DNA of 64,000 bases from Nipponacmea schrenckii (taxonomy: Eukaryota > Mollusca > Gastropoda > Lottiidae): the NCBI GenBank assembly GCA_030562195.1, contig JAUJPP010000005.1:14132826-14196825 (forward strand), in the 5' to 3' direction. The notes beneath the pieces are model-generated. The model saw nothing but the letters and a program-made list of their open reading frames with translations. It was not told the DNA's origin and did not search any database. Of this stretch, positions 24,601 through 36,600 are shown in pieces. Every line of letters starts with the position of its first letter. Within the stretch, counting starts at the first letter, position 1. A program made the position numbers and the translations under genes.

Positions 24601-27600
24601 TCATCTTCTCAATGTTGTAATGCTATTGCGAACTTCATGCTCATACCTTGACTGCAATAGTTGTAACATGGAAGTTTGTAAATATAGCAAACACAGCCAT
24701 AAGGTTTACAATCTGTCTTGTCATGGGATCTGATTGGGTGTATTTTGTTGGCCTACAATCCTATTTAATACAGTGAAACCCCTCTAAACTGATAGGTTGT
24801 CCAAGTGAATAAATGTCGGTTAAGAGGTGTTGCAGGTTTACTCATGAGATTGGTAATACATAAAAGCGTAATTAAATGTAAATAGAGTATTATCAATCAG
24901 CGAAACAGTGGAAATTGATATTCAAATTGGATTGGTGATTAATCGGCATGTCTGATATTTATCTTCAATGTTGTGACTGAGTAACGACAATTAATCCATA
25001 GCCTATATAAATTTAGATGCTGGTTTAGAGAGACCAATTAACCATAGATTAACTACTTTAGGACTTGATTTCGATACTGGATTGCAGTTTAGAGGATGTG
25101 TTGGTTTTCAGGGGGTTTATCTCCTATTTATAACAAAGTGATTCGGTCAGAACTTATCAAATTTGCTGGTTTAAAGAAAAGCCGGTTTCAAGAGGATGTG
25201 GTTATGTGGGGTTTCCTTGTAGTTGCATCCTGTGATGTGAGAATAGTCAGAGACTTTAAAAAGGCATAGTTGTTTGGATGGGACAATAAAGCGAGGCCCT
25301 GTGTGTTTACAAGCTAGGAACATTGAACTTGAGTAGACTAATGCTGGTGACTTGACAAAGTCTTTTGACTGCAATTCAATTTTTTGATATCAAAGTAGAT
25401 TATAAATTTCCTTCACTAATTGCTTAGAGAACAGGAGGAAATCCTGAAGCTAGAGGTATTATTTCAATCTTTTTTCTTACTCTGATTATGAAGGTGTTTG
25501 AGTGATCTTGATGCTCAATTTGTCCATGGTACCTAGCTCTTTGTACAATATAGACTTATGAGCAAAATTTCAGATGTACTATTCAAATCATGTTTCAGAC
25601 TCAAAACAAATTTACTGTGCTAATTTAAAACATTAGCACTTGCAGGGGGTCATAATATTGTTATGTGTTAATAAGTCCTGAAAGTGACTTGGTTTAAAGG
25701 GATAATAGGTCTTAGAATGAACATGAAAACTGAAAATTTTAAACTTGGCCAGTAACAGCTCTATTCATTAGTAAATACACCTGCTGTCATACATAACATA
25801 AAAAAAAAATATCCAAAAACTAAGTATCCATAAAGATGCTTTTGATTATTAAAAAAGGCTTGATTAAGCGTTTTTCATAAATGACTTAGTTTTGTGAGCT
25901 TTCCAGATTTTAAGGGATTCTGTTACTTTATGACACCAGGTAAGTTCACTGATAAATATATACTCATATTGACCTTTCTTGAGGACTAAAATTTTATGTT
26001 CATGCTAAGATGCAGTATCCCTTTAAAATAAATGGTTTCTTTTGGTGGATGAGGATGTTGAATGCTGCCCTCTACAGTGAAAAAATGATATTTTAGTTAT
26101 TGTTTAGAAATATTAAACAGAACCTACACTATTTGTTTTATTCAGATAATGAAGTTCACATCAAAGCTTTGAAACAGAAAGTAGCCGACGGGGACAAAAA
26201 GACAGCAACATATATGAAACGACACAGTAAAGTTCAGGTAAGAAATTTAAAATGCTTAGGGGTGGTTCTTTGGTCTTAAAAGATGTGCTAAAGAAAAAAT
26301 TACAAAAATGTCTTCAACTGAGTTACCATGCAGGATTGTGGAACGAGGAACAGATGTCTTAGTCATTTTCCAGTAACCATTTATCAGCACACGGTATGTT
26401 GTTTGCTGTAAGAGGATGTGCATGGATCTTCGAAGAGTCTGATCACTAGGTTTAGTGACTTTTTTTGTACAGACCACTATGATATATAGAACTTGAGAAA
26501 ATCTTCACAAAGAATGTACAAAAGCTTGGCGATTCTTCTTGTGTCAATCAAAAGTAATGATAAATATTATTTCATCTAACCCAAGCTCCCTAACCAGGTT
26601 CTCGTATGCTTCTAAGCTTTCTTCTCTGGCTCCGTCTTTACCCTTGTGTGGTATATTTTCCTTTTCTGTGTTATCAAATAAGCACCCAACGCAATGATGA
26701 CATCCTGTTGGATTTCGGATGCATCATGATTGAGCAGGAATGGACCAGGGAAGAAAACACAAAGGCCTCCATGTGCAGGTAACCTTGGTGACCTAGCTGT
26801 ATTTACTGCATTCCATTTCCGCATTCATCATACCATGTGTCTAGTAAAGGTAACTTTATAAGGTGTATGATTTGTTGTTTGAAGCATTGTAAATTAAATG
26901 TTTACACCATTGTTATGATTTTCCCTTGTTTTGTCTCAACAGGCAGATTATCATAATCTGATTGGTATTACAGCAGACCTTGTGGATGCTCTAGAATCAA
27001 CAGTTCAAGGAAGACCAGTATGTAAATTACATTTGTCGTATCTTAAATATAAATTCATTCAAGTTAAAAGTATTTAAATTAACATACAGTAGAATCTGTA
27101 TTTAGAGACCACTAAAGGGAATTTTCAAAAAACGTCTCTTATGAAGGTGATCTGTTATGAGAGGATTTGGTCCACAGCAAGACCATTTTGTTTTTAAGGA
27201 ATAAGGAAGCTTTGCTTAGCAAGTTCAACTCATTTATTTGGCCTTTTAGCTTAATAGTTTTTAGACAATAGGCCCCATGGGCTACAGTCAATCTGTGCTG
27301 ATAAAGATCTCTTAACAGGATCGAAAATGCAAACACAGCAGGACCTTCAACTCCATTCATTTCATTTTCATCCTCAAATTGTGAAAAACAAACCATTGGA
27401 CCTTTTATGATTTACCAGTATTTTAACTGCTATTGTTTCAGATTACACCAGAATATTTATCCCAACTGTGCTCAAGGCTGTTCGCCAATCATATGAGAAC
27501 CTCCTTGGATTTAACTAGACCTGGAACTGCAGGAGAGGCCTTGAGAAAATCTGTTGCTCCTACAAGGTAAAATTAACTTATATTGTCTCATCAGTTGTAA

Positions 27601-30600
27601 TAATAATAATAATAATAAACTCTTTATTTTACATGGGTCAGAATTAGGCCCAATACACAAGGACATGGTCCTGTCTCACATTCAGCCCATGGGGCAATAC
27701 ATTGTTTGTTCAGTTGTTCATGTTATGTGTGAGGTGTTTTTATAAAAGGAAATTTTTGCAGTCATTTGACCCAAATTTTGTATGTCAACAGTAAAACCAT
27801 TAGTTGTAGGCTAGTTTATTGTGCATTTGGCCATACAAAAAAATAGTACTTAATAAAGAATGTGCATGCCATATATATGAACAGACCCTGGCTATCAAGA
27901 ACAACAAATTGGATTAAAAATCATAATTATTATTATCAAAAATAGGACTGATTAAGAATCATGATTATTATTATTAAAAATTGGGCTGATTAAATATCAT
28001 TATTATTATTAATAAAAATTGTAACCAACGTGAATGGATTTATGTTTAACTCCAAAGCTATTTCTATTGTGTATTATAGAAGGTCTAAACCGGATGTAGA
28101 ACAGATTCCAAGTCTAGATTTTCGTAAAGTAAAAAATGATTTAATGACAGGCAGTGAGAGAACACAAGCTTTACTTCTACAGGCCTTGAGATGGGTAGGT
28201 GGAATGGATTGAATTAACTGTCTTTGAATAATAAATAAGAATTCAAATTTATTAGATTAATTTTTATACGCCCACATAGAAATGTGGACGTATATTGTTG
28301 TCGCCCCTGTCCGTCGGTCCGTCGGTCCGTCGGTCCGTCTGTCAACAATTGTTTGTGGACACTGTAGAGACTACAGTTTTTATTGGAATTTCTTGAAACT
28401 TGGTATACTTGTTTATAATCACTCAAGGAAGAACCCTATCGATTTTGGTATGATTTCGAAAAAAATTCCTGGAATTCTTGGACTTTGAATTTCAAATTGT
28501 TCTGTTTGTAAACAAAAGCTTGTGGACACTGTAGAGACTCCATTTCTTTATGAATCTTTTTGTAACTTGGTATATTTGTTTATTACCATCCAAGGAAGAC
28601 CCCTATTGATTTTGATATGATTCTGAAAAAAATTCCTGGAATTCTGGAACTTGGAATTTCGAATGTACTGTTTCTCATCCGTCTGTCAACAATTGTTTGT
28701 GGACACTGTAGAGACTACAGTTTTTATTGGATCTTCTTGAAACTTGGTATACATGTTTATTACCATTCAACGAAGACCCCTATCGATTTTGGTATGATTC
28801 CGAAAAAAATTCCTGGAATTCTTGAACTTTGAATTTCAAATTCCGTCGGTCCGTCGGTCCGTTGGTCCGTCTGTCAACAATTGTTTGTGGACACTGTAGA
28901 GACTACAGTTTTTATTGGAATTTCTTGAAACTTGGTATACTTGTTTATAATCACTCAAGGAAGAACCCTATCGATTTTGGTATGATTTCGAAAAAAATTC
29001 CTGGAATTCTTGGACTTTGAATTTCAAATTGTTCTGTTTGTAAACAAAAGCTTGTGGACACTGTAGAGACTCCATTTTTTTATGAATCTTTTTGTAACTT
29101 GGTATATTTGTTTATAACCATCCAAGGAAGAACCCTATTGATTTTGATATGATTCTGAAAAAAATTCCTGGAATTCTGGGACTTGGAATTTCGAATTGTA
29201 CTGTTTGTCATCCGTCTGTCAATAATTGTTTGTGGACACTGTGGAGACTACAGGTTTCATTGGATTTTCTTGAAACTTGGTATACATGTTTATTATCATT
29301 CAATGAAGACCCCTATTGATTTTGGTATGATTCCGAAAAAAATTCCTGGAATTCTTGGATTTGAATTTCAAATTGTTCTGTTTGTAAACAAAAGCTTGTG
29401 GACACTGTAGAGACTCCATTTCTTTATGAATCTTTTTGTAACTTGGTATATTTGTTTATTACCATCCAAGGAAGACCCCTATTGATTTTGATATGATTCT
29501 GACAAAAATTCCTGGAATACATCCAAGGAAGACCCCTATTGATTTTGATATGATTCTGAAAAAAATTCCTGGAATTCTGGAACTTGGAATTTCGAATGTA
29601 CTGTTTCTCATCCGTCTGTCAACAATTGTTTGTGGACACTGTAGAGACTACAGTTTTTATTGGATCTTCTGAATGCAATACAATATAGTTAACTTCCAAG
29701 TTCCTTGTAAATCAGGAACCAGCTGTAATTGGACTTTTACTTTTACAATCAAAGCTATCAGTGGGCGTATGTTACCTTGCCTGGCAAGCTATCTTTGAAA
29801 GTTGTTTTTAGGTACAATTCTTGACAGTTTTTAATAAAACTAGAGACCCTAGAAAAAAATAGGTTGGAAGGTTGAATATTTCATTCCACTTATTGTAACC
29901 TTACTGAAAAGTTTTTATTTGAAATAAATGCTGCCAGTAGGCGTATATTACCTTGCCTGGCAAGCTATCTTATTCCAATTCACATTCAAATAGTAAAATT
30001 TGAAAGTTAAAGAATACATACACTGTGAGTTAACTTGATGACAAATGTAACCGCATATTAGAAGAGTTCTTATAAAAGGGAGATAAAAATACATGGGGTT
30101 TTTGTTTTTATTTATAACAAGATTTTGTACAACAACAATATTACCTGGCTACTACAGAAATTTCAAACACTTGGCTAATGGGTGGTTTGTTTGACCATAT
30201 CTGAAGGTTCTAGACAAGTTGGTCAGATGTGTCGATGAGTTAACTCTCTATTATTTCTTTCAGCGTCTGACAAAATCAAGTATAGAAAAACGTGATGCTA
30301 CCATGTCTCAATACATTCATAATGATATACTGGGATGTGCTAATGCTGGTCCTTACAGGGTAATTTCTATCAATTTCATAATTTTTCCAGAAATTTTCCA
30401 AGAATGTAATACTGATATAATAAAGTGCCAGAACTGAAGTGTCCAACTGAAAATTAAAATGGTGCAAATTGATGCTATCAGTGCCCCCTAAATACTTAAC
30501 AGTGAAGAAAACCCTATAATTTTAGAGAAATAGGATTCTATCTAAGTTTATTGATAGGAGTCTATGTAATTTTATTGATAGGATTCTATGTAATTTTATT

Positions 30601-33600
30601 GATAGGATTCTATGTAATTTTATTGATAGGATTCTATGTAATTTTATTGATAGGATTCTATCTAATTTTATTAACAGGATTATATGTAATTTTATTGATA
30701 GGATTATATGTAATTTTATTGATAGGATTATATGTAATTTTATTGATAGGATTATATGTAATTTTATTGATAGGATTATATGTAATTGTATTGATAGGAT
30801 TCTATGTTATTTTATTGATAGGAGTCTATGTAATTTTATTGATAGGATTCTATGTAATTTTATTGATAGGATTCTATGTAATTTTATTGATAGGATTCTA
30901 TGTAATTTTATTGATAGGATTCTATGTAATTTTATTGATAGGATTCTATCCAATTTTATTAACAGGATTCTATGTAATTTTATTGATAGGATTCTATGTA
31001 ATTTTATTGATAGGATTCTATCTTATTTTATTGATAGGATTCTATGTAATTTTATTGATAGGATTCTATGTAATTTTATTGATAGGATTCTATCTAATTT
31101 TATTGATAGGATTCTATATAATATTATTGATAGGATTCTATGTAATTTTATCGATAGGATTCTATGAAGAAATTGTTAACTTCGCCTAATGACGATGTGA
31201 AACAGGGAGCAGCCAGATTATACAATGCTTTTGCTTCTTTGTGTGTGGGTAAGCATTAAAGATATGTTGTTTCATTTCCAATGACCTAATGATAGGGCAG
31301 ACTTGGTCAAGCTAGATTTCTTCCTGTTAGTGATACAAGTCAGATGAGATAATAAACGAAGACCCTGTGTGCTTCAGGCTGTGGGATAAGATCCCTCAAC
31401 AGTTGGCAATGAAAAAAGATTAGGAGATGCAGCTTTCCTGTTGAAACTTCCCTTGTGCTCCAAAACAGCTGTAGAACAGTAAGGCATCAAATTTCATTAC
31501 AAAAAAATGACTGCTCTTGTTTGCTGTTAAAAATAGAAAAAAAAGTTTGTGCAACATTATTTTGAAGAGGTATATCCGCCAAAGAATACAATTTTTGTAC
31601 TGATCTTTTTACACTTGTATATTTTTATCCACAGGTCGTACGTATCTTTCCTTAAACCCTGATTTAACACCAGCTTTATTAGCTAATTTACAAAGTGAAG
31701 ATAAAGATTCTATTACTAGAGAAATGGTACTGGGAGCATTACAGAAACTCAGTTTAAGGTAAGGTATTAAAGTATTATTGCAAGTGTCTGCCTTTTTGCC
31801 AGAGGTTTTTGGTATAGTGTCCTTGGCTGACCCCAATATACAATTCGTCTAAAATACTAAAAATACACAAGTACATGTGTATCAGATGTCCCACTGCGAA
31901 CAGTTTTCAGTTAATTTATCCAGTTTGCTTTGAAATTCCTATATGATATTATTGACATTTCCAAAATATATATACTGACATTAAAGATAAACTTTGAATG
32001 GTTATTTGTAGACGAGCCTTACAGACAGCTATGATAAATAAAGGGGTGATAGAATGGTTAGTGGGAGTATTAGAAGATAATGATAATCTCTCTGATTATA
32101 GTCTAGAATACACTGCAGCTCTACTTATGAACCTTTGTCTACGTACCTCAGGTATTTAATTTTCAAAGATAACTTTTTGTCGGCAGAAGTTTTAAAAAGG
32201 TTTACACAGTATCGAAACCAATCTCAAATGCTTGTTTTTGAGAGACATGTTCTCCTTTGAAGTCTTCCACCCTATTTAATACATTCAATCTAACTATAAT
32301 AATAGCAATTGGAAAATATGCACCATAAGTCCTAAATAAGAATCCTTAAAAACAAATTATTTTTTCTGCAACTGTTGACTACATCCCTGACACCCCAATT
32401 CCACATTCCAGGGGGGTAAAAAAAAGTCGGGAACCAGAGAGGTCGAATGAGTAGTAATAAGCCTTATATTAAACACACTTACATAGTGTTAAAATCTTGC
32501 TATTTGATTCTTCTCAAACTCCAACTTTCTGCTGTAGGGAAATTAAGATGTGCTCAGAATGCTCATCAAACATTGAAGGTTTTGAGTGATTTACTGGGAC
32601 ATGAAAACACAGAGGTGAGTATTTTATCAACCAAATACATATATATTTGATTATGAGACACGTTATGTTAAACTTCCTAAATCAGGAATGCCAATAAACC
32701 TTGAAATAGAACATTCTAATTTTGAAGGGAATTTTATACGCCCACATGAAATGTGGAGCGTAATCTTATATTGCTGTCGCCCATGTCGTCTGTCCATCTC
32801 CACACAAGTGTTTGTAAACACTCTAGAAGGCACAATTCTTGACTGATTTTGAGGTAACTTCATGAGCGTGTTTGTAATCACCCAATGATGAACCCAAATA
32901 AAGATCAGCTAAATCGAAAAATATTTAGCAATAGTTGTTGCCCTTATTTTTAAAAACTCTACAATGTTCAATTCTTGACAGATTTAAATGAAACTTGATA
33001 TGAAAGCATGTAATAATCTGATAATGAACCCAAATTAACTAAAAAAATATTAAGTTTAAGTTATTGCACTTATTTTCTAAAATGCGTTAAATATTTAGCT
33101 CCTTAAGACTGTAGAAGGCACAATTTTTAACACATTGTCAAAACTTGCTGAAATTGTCTTATATCACCCAAGGATAAACCCTATGAAAATTAGAAAAACT
33201 AGAACCGTGGACGGTACCAAGGCAGTGCGTCTAACATTTGACACAGGGGTGATACCTTGCATTTCAAAGTCATTGTGGTTTTACGAAAAGTGAAAACATT
33301 TAAAGTTCGGATGCATAATTTGATAACTTTCGGTATTAAAAAAGAGGTAGCAGTCGGTAGTAAAATGTCAATTATTGAATGGCTGAAAATGCAAAAGTGA
33401 AATTCGCAGAACAGAAATAACTATATTCAATATCAAAATCCTTTCGAGCAACAATTAAAAAAACCCAGAAAAACAAAACAAAAAAGCAAAGAAAAAAATT
33501 TTATGAATTGAATCGTTAACTGAAATAAAATCCCAAGACAACGCGCGAGCAATTAATTCACTATGAACCTTCTCTAAAAAAAAATATAGGACATTTCAAG

Positions 33601-36600
33601 ATGGCATCTGATTCGATATTTTATTTAAGAAATGAACGATGGACCAACTGCAGTTACGGTGATATGAATACATTGGGCACGGTGCCAAATCCAACGAAGT
33701 TAAATAAATGTTAATCTCATACGGATGTGCCACGCCCATCCACAAAAAATTGTTATATCCATTATGACCTGCACAATGGTGAATATTCAAATTTTCAAGC
33801 AATTACGACCATACCATCAAGAGATATATTCAACGTTTTGTCTTTATAAAAATGTCGGTGGTAAATAGACATCGCCAAATTACGCACAGTTACTATAGAA
33901 AGCAATCTAAAATTTTCAAACTTGCCGCAATTTTGATCAAAATATAAAGTGTGATATGTTTAGAAAGGTGAGATGACACACATGAAGAATATACAAGAAA
34001 TATTGTCGTATGTTAATTAGGTCACGTGACAGAGTCTTCAAAGTTAAAATTCGCAATTTTCAAATGGCTGTAGAATGAAGGGTTGATGTTGCACGTGCAC
34101 AATGGTGACATATTTGGATAGACTTGTGTGCAGGTCACAAGGTCACAAAATGCATAGGTCACAAGATATGAGCCTTGACAGTTTTGGAAGTTTTTTTCAA
34201 AAAATCAACTGGAAATAACTAAAAATTGAAATCGAAATTCAAAAATTGGCTCCCACACAATTGTGAGGAATTATTCAATGATAAAAAATACATGAAAATA
34301 ATACAAATCGGAGAAAACCCTGATCCCAAAAAGTACTTTTATAGAGAAATTAGGCATATCAAGATGGCGGCTGATCCGATGAATCTGGGACAAATTTTAT
34401 TAATGTATAATTCTTCTTTTATTACTAATATTATATGTCCGAAAGAAATTTTCAAATATCTGTTAAATTCCGGAAGTTAAAATTTCAACTTTAGAAGCAA
34501 ATGACGTCAAAACCGGAAGTAATATCGAAATTTTGAAAAATGAATTTTGTTTGCAATTAAAATGTCTATCCACTTGTAAGTTTTCAATTCGATCGAAATA
34601 AAACTGTAGAAGTTGAAAAAAAAAAAAAAATTTAAATGAAAAAACTGACAAAAGTAAAATCTGAAATTTTTTAAAGTGCTATCTTTTGACCTTTTGTTCA
34701 AAATGATGAACAAAGCTGAAAGTGTGATGGAAATGAATACAGAATGCTATTGACAATTGCAATGATTTTTTTTAAAAGTGACGTCCTAAGTCATTTCCCG
34801 GGTTGTAAACGAAAATGCGTCATTTTACATTCACCTAGTAGGGAAACATGCAATGTGTGAGAGATGATCATGTCAACTAATATGTGACATGAACAGTTTT
34901 GGCTGTGCGTTCTGACCAGAAAGGGGAAAAAAAAAAAAAAAAAAAAATAGTCATTTGCAAAACAAAGCAGTGCGTTTGATAGAACGCACTGCAATAAGAA
35001 AAAGAATATTTAAGATTCGGTTGATTTTTGGCTCGTAAACACTCTACAATGCACAATTCTTTCCCTTTTTTTGACAAAACTTACTTTCTTCTCCTTTTGA
35101 AAATCAACAATACCCAAATATATTTATGAACTATTGCCTTTAACTTTGAAATGTGTTTTATTTTCTGCTCTTAAACACTCTACAAGGCACAATTCTTTGC
35201 GGTTTTTGACTGAAACTTTCTGAAATTTTTTATTTTTACCCAAAGATGAAATCTATTGAAAATCAAAAATATCCAAATATAATTTTGCCTCGTTAGAAGG
35301 TACAATTCTTTACACATTTTAATGAAACAGTACAGGCAAGTTTAATTTTTTATTCAAATTCAATGCTTACCTTAACCAACAAGCTATCTTTATGAAACCA
35401 GGTCCATAGACTTATATATCAAACAAACCACAATCTACTGAGGTATCAATTGTCTATATTATTGGAAGGAGAGTCACCAGTTTTGAAGGGGTAATATTTT
35501 AGTCGGTTTTGAAGTTCTACAATGAAATTTTCTGTTGTATGAATGACTTTACTCTGAATTTGACATATTTGTAGGTTAGACCCTATGTCAATGGAGCTCT
35601 GTACAGTATATTAGCTATTTCATCTATTAGAGAAGAAGCCAAAAGGATGGTAAGAATTCATATATCTCATAAAAGTCCAGTTGAGAAAAGTACCAGCTGA
35701 CAGATTTCACTGTTAATTTCTGCTCTGAAGTAATAACAATGGGAATTTTCCTTCAATGTTCTCAGAGGGCAAAGAAAAGCTTGTAGAAATTTGTATCTCT
35801 TATTTTGAAGAAGAAGAAAAGTCTATTTTTGTAAGTGATCATGATATCTTGGATGCAAAGATGTGTTATGTAATGTAATTTATGAAGGTGGTTTGATTCT
35901 GTTTGTAGGATATGGAAGATATCTTGAAATGTTTTATTAAAGAAGATCAACCAGATATGAACAGACAAATAGAATTCATTATTAAACAGTTAAACTCCAG
36001 TAAGTTTATTCATATTTAAGATATACTGGGATACTAATGTTGTTCTGGATTTGAAATGGTAGAATGCACCAAATTATATAATGCTCACACCAAGTTTCAT
36101 CAAAATCTATTAAAAATTGTAGCTTGTATAGCCCCCTCAATAATATTTGAAACCTGATTTTACTAATTCAAGGGCAATAACTAACAAAACGTTCATTGAA
36201 AAATCATCAAATTTAAACCATTTCATTAATATACATTGAAAATTGTAGCTTCTATTGTGTCTACAACAAATTTTTATAGACGTATGGACAGAAAGGGACC
36301 ATGACAATATACGTCCACATATATTTATGTGGGCATATAAAAATGATTATGATCTTTTTCTTCCGGATAAGGTTGCAGAAGATGATGTTAATGGATATTG
36401 TTCTTTTAAATTATGTAGCAGAAGATGTCGTTGATGGATATTGTTATTTTAGATGTGGTAGCAGACGATGATGATGGTATTGGATATAATATTCTTTTAG
36501 ATGATGTATCTGAATAAATATTAATGATCTTGTTGTTTTAGATGAGGTAGCAGAAGAAGATGATGATGATGATGGTGATGAAGAGGAAGATGGTGAAGAA

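Noticed and set aside
30551..31189. 212-codon open frame with GFYVILLI repeats, like a multi-pass membrane protein
   Set aside because: It is entirely a 24-bp minisatellite (eight codons per unit) inside ARMC9 intron 11 and is in a different frame from exon 12.
35762..35968. Minus-strand frame within ARMC9
   Set aside because: Antisense to ARMC9 exon 17 and its intron.
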